From positions 124,001 to 188,000 of the forward strand of contig QANY01013250.1 of NCBI GenBank assembly GCA_003255025.1: 64,000 nucleotides of DNA, read 5' to 3'. Shown here piece by piece: positions 23,508 through 33,457 of the stretch (positions are counted from its first letter, which is position 1; each line of letters begins with the position of its first letter). A model generated the notes under the pieces. The model saw only the letters and a list, made by a program, of their open reading frames with translations, ran no database searches and was not told where the DNA came from. Source of the stretch: Datisca glomerata (Eukaryota; Streptophyta; Magnoliopsida; Cucurbitales; Datiscaceae). The translations under genes and the position numbers were made by a program.

Positions 23508-24640
23508 GTCTAGTATACTGCTAGACTGCTAGACTGCTAGACTAGATTACTATACTATAGTCTAATATATGACTAGACTGGTAGACTAGATTGCTAGACT
23601 TTAGTATAGGATATGACTAGACTGGTAGACTATAACATTCATACAATTGAGTAAATATTAATTGTAAATTAAACTTTATCCGTACACATTTAAGCTCGAG
23701 TGTAGCAAACATCGATATTCTAATCGATTTCTTTATTGTTGGACTGCTACACTAGACTGATAGACTTCTAGTTATTGGCAAGCTTGATACGTCACAATTA
23801 TATTAAATGCGTAAATGTTTGAATTGTCAAACACATATTTTAGAAAATTTAGTACTTGCACTTGAGAATCAGTAAGTATAATATATAAGAATCAGTAAGT
23901 CAATAACTATATGAGAATCAGTAAGCATACTACTGTTGGTTTTGACCGATGGGCTCGTCGTAAGTTTGGCGGTCTACGTTATGATATGATGACCTCAAAT
24001 GTAGCAGAGTTTGTGAACAATGTCTTGAAACATGCTTGTCAATTTCCAATAACGGGCATACTTGATTATGTGCAAGATATGCTTTGTAAATATGTTGATA
24101 ATGATAATGGTAATTATGTGACTAAATTAATTATTTTTCATATGCCAGGTCGCTAGACCATGGTTTAGTAGTTTTACGCTAAAATTAAAACTTTTTAGAC
24201 CATAGTCTAGTAGAATATTGTCTGCTAGTCTACGGTCTAGTAGAGCAAACAGAAAGAGAGTAATATGGGGCCTGTAACTATGACATCCCAAACGACCTAC
24301 ATTAACAATAGAAGATCAACTGAAAACAGAAATAATTTTCTGTATGGCAGGTCGTTAGATCATGGTCTAGCAGAATTTGGTCTGTGACTATGACATCCCA
24401 AACAACCTACATTAACAATAGAAGATCAACTACAAACAGAATTAAAATTTCATATGCCAGGTCGTTAGACCATGGTTTAGCAATTTAGTGTTAAAATTAA
24501 CACTTGCTAGACCATGTTCTAGCAGAATATTATCTGCTAGACCGTGGTCTAGCAGAGTAAATAGAAATAGGGCAATATAGGGTCTGTAAATATAACATCT
24601 CAAATAATTTGCATTAACAATATAAAATCATCTTAAAATA
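23508..24640 (+). mobile_element. MULE (Mutator-like) relic with CTAGAC-rich repeats
   Basis: A transposase fragment (23911-24156) is flanked by dense CTAGAC/GTCTAG motifs. On the left (23511-23640) they read 'gactgctagactgctagac' and similar. On the right are three partial tandem units beginning 'caggtcg(c/t)tagaccatgg' at about 24146, 24348 and 24457, each followed by a block containing 'acatcccaaac(g/a)acctac'. No long terminal inverted repeats could be closed by eye. Confidence 0.5.
23911..24156 (+). pseudogene. MuDR-type transposase fragment
   Basis: 81 codons that include VGFDRWARRKFGGLRYDMMT, followed by SNVAEFVNNVLKHAC, PITGILDYVQDML and C-x-Y. This is the conserved end of the MULE transposase domain (family pattern T-S-N-x-x-E-x-x-N ... 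L-P-I). Only this C-terminal piece is present. Bases 24040-24176 recur, inverted, at 25342-25478 with four differences. Confidence 0.75.
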
Positions 24641-24904
24641 CAAAATTCATTCCTGAATTAACAGTATAATATCATCTCAAAATTGAATAATATATAAGTT
24701 GATTCAAATTCCTAACAGAGACATAACAATAACTAAACAGATTCAAATTCCTAACAGAGATGATAATATCTAAGCATATTCAAAGTCTAAAAAAGATTCA
24801 CAATATCTGTATTCCATGATTTACAGTATGAAAGTTTTAATACATCAACATTGATTCACATCCTATCCAAATACAACTCTCTAATAACATAATAAACATC
24901 CTAA

Positions 24905-25066
24905 AATCTAGAGTCTTCAATGTCATGCCCATGATAAAAAATATCAATTGTCATCTTCTCTCGAAACTCAACCATTCTACTTTAAGTACATCTAGATAAG
25001 TTCTGACCCAGACACAATAACTCCATAAACTTCAATGCAAACATGCCACAGTCGAAACTATATGTA
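24905..25066 (-). pseudogene. Ulp1-type (C48) protease C-terminal fragment
   Basis: The minus strand encodes YSFDCGMFALKFMELLCLGQ, then after a TAA in the same frame SRMVEFREKMTIDIFYHG. The DCG segment carries the catalytic cysteine of C48 cysteine peptidases, and the second part is their usual C-terminal helix. Such domains are common passengers of plant MULEs (Kaonashi type) and some CACTA elements. It lies 0.8 kb from the MuDR transposase fragment, in the opposite orientation. Confidence 0.6.
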
Positions 25067-25296
25067 CACAATAAAATGAATGTCAAATAGCCAAATGTAT
25101 ACTAAGTAATGGTAGTTTTAGGGGTGTTCAAAAATCGTTCAAACCGTTTAATCCAAACCGAAATTGATCGGTCTTGATGATTTTTTCTTGTTAATGATCG
25201 GTTCGGTCCTCCTTTCAGAGAGTACCGAAATTTTGGATCGGTTCAGAATTTTTGTTAATTTCGGCGATCTGACCGTATATTATATATATATATATA

Positions 25297-25541
25297 GGAA
25301 CAGTTAATGAATAGTAATTACAAAGCATATCCAATAATTACTAAAACTACTAAACCATGGTCTAGCGACCTAGCATATGAAAAATAATTAATTTAGTCAC
25401 ATAATTACCATTATCATTATCAACATATTTACAAAGCATATCTTGCACGTAATCAAGTATGCCTGTTATTGGAATTTGAACAGTTTAATTAAGCATATAA
25501 GTAGGAACAGTTAATGAACAGTAATTATCCCCACCAGTATT
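25297..25541. other. Filler DNA at the left viral junction
   Basis: Between the TA tract and the 36-bp repeat that bounds the virus lie several segments. A 25-bp motif (25296-25320) recurs with one difference at 25503-25527. A 137-bp inverted copy of the nearby MULE transposase fragment occupies 25342-25478. The 19-mer 'tgaacagtttaattaagca' (25477-25495) recurs at the right junction (33438-33456). Such patchwork is typical of error-prone end joining with template copying. Confidence 0.7.
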
Positions 25542-25577
25542 TAATACAGAGAAATAATCAATTGTAAGAATAACCAG
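25542..25577 (+). repeat. 36-bp direct repeat, left copy
   Basis: Identical to 33310-33345. The repeat starts 'taatacagagaaataatcaa' and ends 'aataaccag'. It is probably terminal redundancy of the integrated circular viral genome, or a long duplication made at integration. Confidence 0.9.
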
Positions 25578-25652
25578 TAAAAACTGTATTAATGAATAGT
25601 AAAAAATAGTTACTGTATTGAGGTGTAAGATTAAAGACTTACACAAACAGAG

Positions 25653-25658
25653 TTTATT
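25653..25658 (-). terminator. Candidate viral polyadenylation signal
   Basis: AATAAA on the minus strand, about 150 nt downstream of the inferred transcription start. Caulimovirids place the poly(A) signal in the leader, so that the genomic RNA is terminally redundant. Confidence 0.5.
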
Positions 25659-25828
25659 TGCAACAATAAACTAGTGCTCCCGCTCACTAATTTACGTTGA
25701 AGAAAAAAGAAGAAAAGATTTACAAAAGAGGAGTAGAAGAAGAAAGCTTTGTTTCACAAAACAGGTTTTAGCTCTCAAATAGTAAGAGTTGTAAAACGAG
25801 TTCTGCTTCACAAATGGGAGAAGCTGCC

Positions 25829-25836
25829 TATTTATA
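25829..25836 (-). promoter_or_regulatory. Viral TATA box
   Basis: TATAAATA within 'agctataaataggcagc' on the minus strand, downstream of the last viral ORF. This is where caulimovirids keep the pregenomic RNA promoter. Transcription would start near 25800 and run towards lower coordinates into the leader. Confidence 0.7.
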
Positions 25837-26139
25837 GCTAAGGAAAGTGGAGTTCACCGGGAACTCATCACTTACCTGAACTATTCTATTCTACAAAAAT
25901 AAAAAAACATTTTACATTTGACTAAGAATAGTAAAAAGTACAATAATTACAAAGAGACAAATTACAAAGAATTTTGTAGTAGATGAAGTCCTTTGTGGTC
26001 GTCATGATTGGTTGAGACTGTTGGTGGATAATTGTTATCCTGATCTCGTCCTTTGATTTTGAAGGGCATGAGGGTCATTGCATTGTGCTTTTGATCATGA
26101 TTGTTTAATTATTTTATTGGCATTTTGCCAATAATGAAA

Positions 26140-26889
26140 CTATTCATCTTCACTGAGGTCCACATCCTCAAAAGGGTCTTGAGAATCTTGGAATGGGTCA
26201 TGGGCCCATCGGGGAAGAGACCGCACATGAGATTTTCCCTTTGATTTTTGAGATTGAGGTTGACTCTCTTTATTTTTTATTGGGTGACTTGATCCTACTG
26301 AGGATTCAGAGTTGGAACTAGAATTTTCCAGAAGAAGGAGCATTTTTTGAATTAACTCCTGCTTTTCTTTTGATTTTTTAGACTTATTTTTGCCTTTTGA
26401 AGAAGGCTTTGTGTTGGATTTTGAATTTTGGGAGGAGCCTGTTGATTGTTCAGTTTGTAGAGCCTGATTATCTGGTTCCCTAATTTTTAAGGAGGCCACT
26501 GGAGGCTTGAGAGATTTTGTCTGAGGGTGAGATTTTGCCAACTCTTCATGTATGGAGGCAGATATTTTGATCGTATTGAATTTGTCCCACCATTTAACAT
26601 AGTATTGTCTGGTGAGAATTTCTTCTTCAATGGCGTATTGCCATTTAAGGATCCAAGGGATTTTGAATTTATTTACAAAATAAATTATTGGGGGAAAGGA
26701 GGCCTCAATCGTTGAGGGTTTAAATAATTTTAAAAATAAACTATAATTTTGTTGTAAATCAATTGGAAAAATCTCAAAGACAGGGCCATGGATTGACCAC
26801 CATCTTAAAAACCATTTTGGTAAATTAATTTTGAAATTTTTGTCAAAATTTAAAAACCAAGAGTGGTTAAATTCACTATTTTGATGCAA
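26140..26889 (-). pseudogene. Viral last ORF, C-terminal part
   Basis: 249 codons: a tryptophan-rich conserved-looking block (LPKWFLRWWSIHGPVFEIFP, then KIPWILKWQYAIEEE and YYVKWWDKF), then a low-complexity serine/lysine/glutamine tail and an acidic end (DVDLSEDE). It continues the frame of 27516-26932 after one stop. The WW-rich block looks like the conserved core of this protein class in endogenous caulimovirids. Function unknown. Confidence 0.65.
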
Positions 26890-26931
26890 GAAAATTGTTT
26901 GCCATGCATCAATATAGTCAAAATAATTATA

Positions 26932-27516
26932 TTATTTTTTATTTAAAAATGGTTTTAACCCTGAGGGATGGATTTTCCATTCCTCCAAAGTTATTATTTT
27001 GAGGATATAAAATGAATGGTAAAGGATTTTTCCTTCTGCACTGTTTATTGGTTTGATATTTATTGATTTTGTTTCTAGGAGAATATCTTTATAGAAACTA
27101 AGGGTTTTGTCCTTGTGTCTAGGGACAAAATGGGAATCAGGAAGGAAATGGGCCTTCACTATTTCTATCGTATTTTTGGAATTGGTGAATGGGTGTTCAA
27201 TATAGAAGAGATTTTTACTGGGGGTTTTTCTGTAATAAGGAGAAGATTTTCTATAACTGGTGAATGGTTGGTTGATGACCAATTGTAGGTCAAAATGTTT
27301 AGAAACTGCAAATGGGTCAAATTGATTGATCAAAGCAGTTTGGTAATTAGGTCCGGTAGACCCAAGAACCGTTAGCTGGGTATTTCTAGGAGTAGAAGAC
27401 TCATATTTGATTTGGGCCTTAAGGGCCAATTGATGTGTGGAGGTTTCTCCCCTGGTCATTTTTTCGGAAGCTTGGGGCCTAGACCCCATCCTTTTGTTGT
27501 CCCTGCAGGAATTCAC
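26932..27516 (-). pseudogene. Viral last ORF, N-terminal part
   Basis: 194 codons, overlapping the end of the polyprotein by 38 nt. Contains SRPQASEKMTRGETSTHQLA and PNYQTALINQFDPFAV, ending at an in-frame TAA; the same frame continues downstream. It occupies the position of the translation transactivator or inclusion-body gene of caulimoviruses, or of the final ORF of florendo- and tungroviruses. I see no transactivator motif. Function unknown. Confidence 0.7.
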
Positions 27517-28342
27517 GTGTCAAAAAGTCAGGGACTGAATTAACAACTCCTTTAATAAATTCAATATTGAAATCAAATATACTAAGTATAGATTGCCATC
27601 TAGCAAAAATTTGTTTGGAGGCTATATTTTTAACATCCTTTTCTAGAACATGCTTAGCAGATTTGCAATCAATTTTTAGCAAGAATTTTTTATTTAACAA
27701 GTCATCTTGGAATTTCTGTATGCATAAAACAACAGATAAAATTTCCTTTTTAATAGTACTGTAATTAGTTTATGATTGAGACCATGTTCCAGATGTAAAC
27801 CTAACAATTTGTTCGGGTGCTTCTGGGGAAATCTTTTGTAATAGGATGCCTCCATAACCAATTTCAGATGCATCAGTTTGGACAATTTTAAAGGAATTAT
27901 TAGCGGGAATGCCAAGACAAGGAAGTGTTTTAACATGGGTTTTAATTTTCCTGATTAAATCAGTGTGGACAGTTGTCCAAGGAGGAGGATTCTTTTTAAG
28001 CCTGTCAAAGAGAGGCTTACAATCAATTCTCATTTTATCATAAAAATCATATATGTAATTAAGAGATCCTAGGAACCTTTGTAATTGTGTTTTATCTAGT
28101 ATTTCATTGGGGAATTTGTCAGCAAATTGTATTACCCTGTCAATTGGCTTGATTATAGAATGGTGAATTTCGAATCCTAAGAATCTAATCTTAGATTGAA
28201 ATAATTTAATTTTGCTAGTAAAGATAACTAGACCATTTTGTTTTATTATCCTAGCAAATTATTCAAGGTGCCTCCAATGTTGTTCTATTGTTTTCGAGAA
28301 AATAAGAACATCATCAATGTAAACAATTGAGAAATCAGTAAA
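27479..28342 (-). pseudogene. Viral RT thumb and RNase H
   Basis: It contains the YIDD site (28321-28310), a further in-frame stop near 28260, and the RT-RNase H connection (28033-27770; QTDASEIGYGGILLQ). A stop near 27770 comes next, then RNase H proper (27700-27479; FLLKIDCKSAKH, FARWQSILS, PDFLTRE). The RNase H acidic residues appear to be present. At least three in-frame stops across RT-RNase H rule out activity. Confidence 0.85.
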
Positions 28343-28747
28343 TTAATTAAAGATTTCATTCATTATATTTTGAAATTCACTAGAAGCATTTTTAAGGCCA
28401 AAAGGCATTACGTTCCACTCATAATGGCCAAATGGAGTTACAAATGTTGTCTTGTATTTATCACTTTCGTTTATCTGGGTTTGCCAAAATTCAGATTTCA
28501 TATCAAATTTAGAAAATATTACTGCATCTCCAAGTCTATTTATTAAATCCCTTTTGTTTAGTATTGGATATCTTATCCATTCTAAAACATTATTAAGGGG
28601 TTTATAGTTGATTACTAAAACGAGGAATTCCTCGTTCGATTTCACTGGCCTTCTGGACATAAAAGGCCGAGCAGGACCAAGGGGATTTGCTTTTTCTAAT
28701 AATATTTTTATTGAGAAGTTCTGTAATTTCTTTTTTACAAAACACAA
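28343..28747 (-). pseudogene. Viral reverse transcriptase, central part
   Basis: After the frameshift, this frame carries the middle of RT (LVINYKPLN, FSKFDMKSEFWQTQI, MPFGLKNASSEFQ), ending at an in-frame TAA. The catalytic YIDD codons lie just beyond the stop, at 28321-28310. The bases 28747 to about 28650 in this frame are upstream of the shift and not RT. Confidence 0.85.
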
Positions 28748-30878
28748 GCATTTCTGAATTCATTTGAATTGGTCTTGCTTTTGTTGGGATATTCTTTTCA
28801 TCAAATCCCTTAATATAGGGAAGATTGACAGTATGTTGCTTTCTGTGCCAGAAAGCATTGGAAATATCAGAACATAATTCTTTACAGATTTTTTGTTCAA
28901 ATGTTTTAATTTTGTTTTGAAGAGTAGGGTTACGAAGCTGTTCTTCAATTCTGTTAAATTTTAATTCATTTTGTAAAAAACATAATTGTTTTTCCTTACA
29001 GGAAATGAGGTTTATTGATTTTAAGATAGATTTTTCTTTTAAAGTTTTTAATTTTTCATTACTGGGAAAAGAGAGGAATTTAAATTTTATTGGCTTATTC
29101 ATGACATAGGTAATTATTTCATCATACTCTGTTGAGAATGGATATAGTAGAGCAATAAATGGTAGACCTAGGATAATTTTATCAGTCATATTTTTTACTA
29201 AGACAAATGATGTTTTAAAACATACACTATCTTGGCAAATATGAACTGTGGGCATTTCATAATTAATGTGCATGCGGGTACCATTAGCAGAGGACAATGA
29301 TTCTTTTATCTTCCTAAAGTATTTTGTTGGAACTAAACCTTCCTGCATACAATTTAAATCTGCTCCTGAATCTATAAGAGTCATTGTGGTAAAATCAAAA
29401 TCTTGAATGATTATTCTAACCATTATGTGCCATTTTTTGATTTTTATATGATTGAGGATTTGGATGAAATGTTCATCACCTTCTTGATAATTTATAGGTT
29501 CTTCACCCTCATTATCCGAGATTAGTAATTTACTAGGTTCGCACAATTCTTGTTTGTTAATTAGATTTTCTATTTTTAAAAGATTTAATTCTTCTTTTAT
29601 TTCATTGTTTGAATTCTTCAAATCTCTTATTTCAATTTTAATATCTTTAATTTCTTTTTGAAGTTCCTGTAGGGTAACTTCCTTTTCTTTCCCTTTTATT
29701 TTATTGAATTTTTCAAGGGTCTGTGAAAGACTTGCAGTACTATTATTAGATTTCGTATTTTCTTTCTTTAAAACTATTTTCTTAAGTCTTTCAAGGTATT
29801 CTTGTTTTAATTCAGGATTTTCAATTTTGCAAATTAAATCTAACAAGAGGGTTTCTTGTTCTTCATTTTTATTTAGGACATTGATTTTTTGACAACAACT
29901 ATCCCTACACCCCATAGTGATGTTAGGAGAATCACTGTCAGAACTTGAGGATTCAGTTTCAGAGGATTCAGGAGTTTCATATTCTCCTAAATCTTCACTA
30001 TTACTGTCATAATAATCTATTGTTTCTAAGATTCTAAACAATTCCTGTTTATCTTCTTCAGAAATTTTTAATTGATTAATTTTATTCTTGACTTGACAAG
30101 TATTTGAAAGGTGACCTTTCTGACCACATTTGAAACACGTAATATTAGTCTTATCAAATTTTTTATTAAACCTTTTTCTTGAATAATTTTTATTCCTAGA
30201 AAAGTTTTTATTCTTAGAAAAGTTTTGATCAGAATTTTTATTCTTATGTTTGTGGTAATTTTTCCTATAGGGCTTATGAGACCTTCTAGGGTTTAAATGA
30301 GAATGTTTTCTATTCTTTTGAGAAGGGGCAATAGAGGGTAAACCGTATTGCTCACAAAAATTACCTAACTCATATTTAGCAGTTTTACTTTCTTTTTTAA
30401 TTTGTTTGTTGATTTTCATATCAACACACATTTTTAATCCTTCCTTTTGTATTATTGTAATTATGGTTCCATAGGTTAGACTATCATAGTCTATATTTCC
30501 TAGGTCATTACTAAGGACTGTCCTTATTTTATGGGCGAAAAGATTGGGTAATCCATTTATAAATTTCTCTTTCCAAAAGGGTTGGTTACTATCTTCCCTT
30601 GACATAACTCTAGATAAGAATATATTATTATACCAATTAAAATCACTTAATGTTGGACACCTAAGATTTGTTAATTGATCATGTATACGCGAAGTAATAT
30701 TGCTTGGCGTACCAATAAAATGTTCAATTATTGTATAAAGGAGCGTATTTATACTATCAGGTATTGTCTCTTGATTTTCTCCAATAATTGGGTTTCCTTC
30801 AGCATCAATCTTAACTGCTGAGAGGATGGCAATTTTGGATTCATGTGTGAGATGTTTTTCCCACCAGGAATGGAGCAT
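28602..30878 (-). pseudogene. Viral polyprotein: coat protein, protease, start of RT
   Basis: 758 codons. Visible in order: coat protein core (residues 1-160); a lysine- and asparagine-rich basic stretch; a CCHC zinc knuckle CFKCGQKGHLSNTC (about residue 247); an acidic serine-rich stretch; a long charged, coiled-coil-like segment (about 330-450); the retroviral-type aspartic protease motif LIDSGADLNC (about 505); and the first part of reverse transcriptase (near 700). A frameshift around 28620-28650 ends the frame early. RT continues in another frame. The zinc knuckle and the protease D-S-G are intact. Confidence 0.88.
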
Positions 30879-31376
30879 TCATGTGAATCCTGCGACTAGA
30901 AGATTTATTACTTCTTCATGAAGTAAGCCGTGAGAGGTAATGTAACTATTAGCTACCATTGCCATGTGTTGTAATCTATTGAGGACTTCCTGTTCGGAAA
31001 GACCATCAATATTCCACTCATATAATTTTTCTGCAGAAACAAAAAATTGATTAACAAGAGATGATTCAGTAATTTGAATATCAGGAGGCATGGGCTTCTT
31101 ATGCCATTTTCTTTCTAATTTATTAATTTCTAAATTTTTAAATGTTTTTTCAATATTGTTAATATTTGAAAATTCATCTATTGCAGATGATTCATAAGTT
31201 GATTCTGACCTATGACTATCTGAGTCAGTATTATCGTCTTGATTAATTACTTTTAATTCTTGAAATATTTCATCAATTGCTTCAGACTTAGAATATAAAC
31301 TATTGTCTTGGTTAACAACCTTAACAGAGGAAGATGATTCAGTATTAGTAGTTTTGCCTTTTAAATCCTGAATCAT
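30879..31376 (-). pseudogene. Viral coat protein region, N-terminal part
   Basis: 165 codons, acidic and serine-rich at first (as in caulimovirid coat protein precursors), then a conserved-looking segment (YEWNIDGLSEQEVLNRLQHM). It ends at an in-frame TGA (30881-30879), after which the same reading frame continues in the next ORF. The two were therefore one polyprotein before that stop arose. Confidence 0.8.
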
Positions 31377-31435
31377 TTTATCAATTTTTTTATTAATTGG
31401 AATAATCTTTAAAGTGGTTTTCTCAGAAAGATTTA

Positions 31436-31924
31436 TTAAGGTTTTTCTTTCAGTGTTTCACTAGGCTTAGGTTCATTGAGAACATCAACCTTAGTTTCAA
31501 TTTTGTCTAACTGTTTTCCTATTGTAATTAGACTCTGGTTAGTATAGTTGAGTTGTTCAACTACCTTTTTGTTTGGTTCTTCTTCCTTTGCAATTTTGAA
31601 AGGAGAAGCAGTGATTAAAGAATTTTTATGATTAATCATAATTTTTTCAGGAGGAGGATGACTAGTAGAAACTACACTAGAGTCTTCCTTAACCCATTTA
31701 TACTTTGAAATTACTTTGATATTTCTTTCGTAAATATCTTCAACATAATCTAGAAAAAATATATCAATTTTAAATTCTTGCATGAATGCCTTCCATTCAG
31801 CAAGTATGACTTTTCTTTGATCCATATCATATGAATCTCTGAACCTATTACGTCTGTCTAGATTATTTGGGTCATTATTGTGTTGGGCTAGACCTTCCCA
31901 ATCTGGATTATACTCTTGGCTCAA
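31436..31924 (-). CDS. Viral small ORF, possible virion-associated protein
   Basis: 162 codons, intact, 60 nt after the movement-protein ORF. The N-terminal half contains MDQRKVILAEWKAFMQEFKI. The C-terminal half includes KKVVEQLNYTNQSLITIGKQ, followed by a further heptad and a lysine- and proline-rich end. Position and a coiled coil resemble the virion-associated protein of caulimovirids, but I recognise no diagnostic motif. Confidence 0.6.
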   Translation of the reverse strand: MSQEYNPDWEGLAQHNNDPNNLDRRNRFRDSYDMDQRKVILAEWKAFMQEFKIDIFFLDYVEDIYERNIKVISKYKWVKEDSSVVSTSHPPPEKIMINHKNSLITASPFKIAKEEEPNKKVVEQLNYTNQSLITIGKQLDKIETKVDVLNEPKPSETLKEKP

Positions 31925-31984
31925 GGTTCCTATATTGAGAACTAAGAGTTGAGGATTGACAGAATTAAGGCTTCCTTGGAAATC

Positions 31985-33070
31985 TTATCCAGTGGGTGCT
32001 TCAGTTTCATCAGATTGTTCAGACTTATTATCAAAGACTGGCTGACTAACTTGAGAATTTGTGGCTATGCCTTTAAGTTTTAAATTCTTAATTTGTAATT
32101 TCTTTAATTCTTGTTCTAAGTGTTGAATCCTAAAACTTTGATTATTAACAACGGATGATTCAGAAAAGGAATTTCTAGGGGTACTAGACTGACTATATTC
32201 CCTAATTTGTGGATTAGAAGATGATTGAAAGTTAATTTTTACAGTACCATCCATGTACTGCTGGATGTAATCTACATCTTCAATTGGTCTTTGAATTTGG
32301 GTCGGTTGACTTTCATTAGTTAAAAGCCAATCTGTTGGTAAATTAATTTCAGTCCACCTAATTGTTTTAGGAACTCTAATATTTGCATTACTTTGACTAG
32401 ATTGTATTAATAGGGTTTGATTCTTTGGACTCCTATTGATGGCTTGGAAGTTCATATTAGTTTTGGTTACTTTGTAATGTATTCTAAAAATTAAGGCTAG
32501 AGGCTGGGTACCTTCTAGGACTTGGTAACCACTAGTTTTAATATTTAAAGTTAATGATTTTAAAATATGAGGATCTGCTAAACTTACAGATAGATCAGGA
32601 AAACAATCAAAATGAATTGGACCATTACAAAGTGAAGATTCAATTAAACCTAATATACTATCATTAAAATTTGTAAATCTTGCATCTCGCAAGGCTAATA
32701 AGACAGAGGTATTTAGGCCTCTTCTCGTGAGTGGTTTCACTCCAATCTGGACTAAACCAAAATGAAGGAAATTATATCCTTCTTGAATATGATGCTTTAT
32801 TGCATCAGAGGAAAGTAATTGACATGTTTCATGCTCTTTTCCAAGAGCATATATTTTTTCAATTGTTTTTACATGATGCTGAGGCTTGAAAGAAGCAACA
32901 GACCATGTTGATTTATAAATATTTTTATTGGGGATTTTAGGTATATTCCATACCCTATGATCTACTTGATCATCTGTTAATTCTATGTGTTCATCATTTA
33001 TTATGTCAGGTATTGAGGTTATTGTTGACCTATTACTACTAGAAGAATTACTCCTAAATAATCTACTCAT
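31985..33070 (-). CDS. Viral movement protein (30K superfamily)
   Basis: 361 codons, uninterrupted. The central region contains GLNTSVLLALRDARF, DSILGLIESSLCNGPIHFD and ADPHILKSLTLNIKTSGYQ, the signature of caulimovirid movement proteins, which form tubules or modify plasmodesmata for cell-to-cell spread. The N-terminus is serine-rich. Near the C-terminus, FRIQHLEQELKKLQIKNLKL has heptad spacing and could bind the coiled coil of the next ORF's product, as the caulimovirus movement and virion-associated proteins do; that is inference. It is the first ORF after the leader. Despite the intact frame, it belongs to a dead provirus. Confidence 0.9.
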   Translation of the reverse strand: MSRLFRSNSSSSNRSTITSIPDIINDEHIELTDDQVDHRVWNIPKIPNKNIYKSTWSVASFKPQHHVKTIEKIYALGKEHETCQLLSSDAIKHHIQEGYNFLHFGLVQIGVKPLTRRGLNTSVLLALRDARFTNFNDSILGLIESSLCNGPIHFDCFPDLSVSLADPHILKSLTLNIKTSGYQVLEGTQPLALIFRIHYKVTKTNMNFQAINRSPKNQTLLIQSSQSNANIRVPKTIRWTEINLPTDWLLTNESQPTQIQRPIEDVDYIQQYMDGTVKINFQSSSNPQIREYSQSSTPRNSFSESSVVNNQSFRIQHLEQELKKLQIKNLKLKGIATNSQVSQPVFDNKSEQSDETEAPTG

Positions 33071-33272
33071 TGCTCAATTAACTAAATTATTCTTATTATT
33101 GAGAATTTCATATTGTATTGTTTGTTACTAACCTTGTGGTGACTTCTACAACCTCCTATTAGGCTTCACTCTTCTCCCTTTCGCCTCTACAACCACCCTA
33201 CCCTCGGGATTTACGTATCTAAGAGGTCTTACCTAGGTCCCTGAAGCTAACCAAATAGAAGCTGATACGTCA

Positions 33273-33282
33273 GCCTCTGATA
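33273..33282 (-). other. Candidate initiator-tRNA-Met primer site, degenerate
   Basis: The minus strand reads TATCAGAGGC. Eight bases, TATCAGAG, match the core of the TGGTATCAGAGC primer site used by caulimovirids; the first bases do not match. It lies about 200 nt upstream of the movement-protein ORF, as expected. Confidence 0.4.
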
Positions 33283-33309
33283 AACAGATTCACAGATTAG
33301 GTAAACAAA

Positions 33310-33345
33310 TAATACAGAGAAATAATCAATTGTAAGAATAACCAG
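33310..33345 (+). repeat. 36-bp direct repeat, right copy
   Basis: Identical to 25542-25577. It lies about 30 bp beyond the candidate tRNA primer site. A short part of it ('aataaccagcca') recurs again at about 33415-33426. Confidence 0.9.
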
Positions 33346-33457
33346 CCACTTGGGCGGAGAGTAAGATTATATATAAGCAATTATTCATGTAAGTAAATAA
33401 GTAAACAATATTATCAATAACCAGCCATAATAGGACGTGAACAGTTTAATTAAGCAG

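Larger units (their letters stand above)
25542..33345 (-). mobile_element. Endogenous caulimovirid (plant pararetrovirus), nearly full length
   Basis: On the minus strand, the order is: candidate primer site, movement protein (33070-31985), a coiled-coil ORF (31924-31436), the coat protein-protease-reverse transcriptase-RNase H polyprotein (31376 to 27479, broken), a last large ORF (27516 to 26140, broken), then promoter and leader. A 36-bp direct repeat (25542-25577 and 33310-33345) bounds a 7,768-bp unit, a normal caulimovirid genome size, with the circle opened inside the leader. Stops and a frameshift make it a dead copy. The genus is uncertain. A separate first movement-protein gene resembles Caulimovirus-type layouts, unlike badnaviruses. 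Confidence 0.9.

Noticed and set aside
26527..26715. Plus-strand ORFs across the viral block (also 27567-27764, 29704-29892)
   Set aside because: Antisense shadows of the viral genes.
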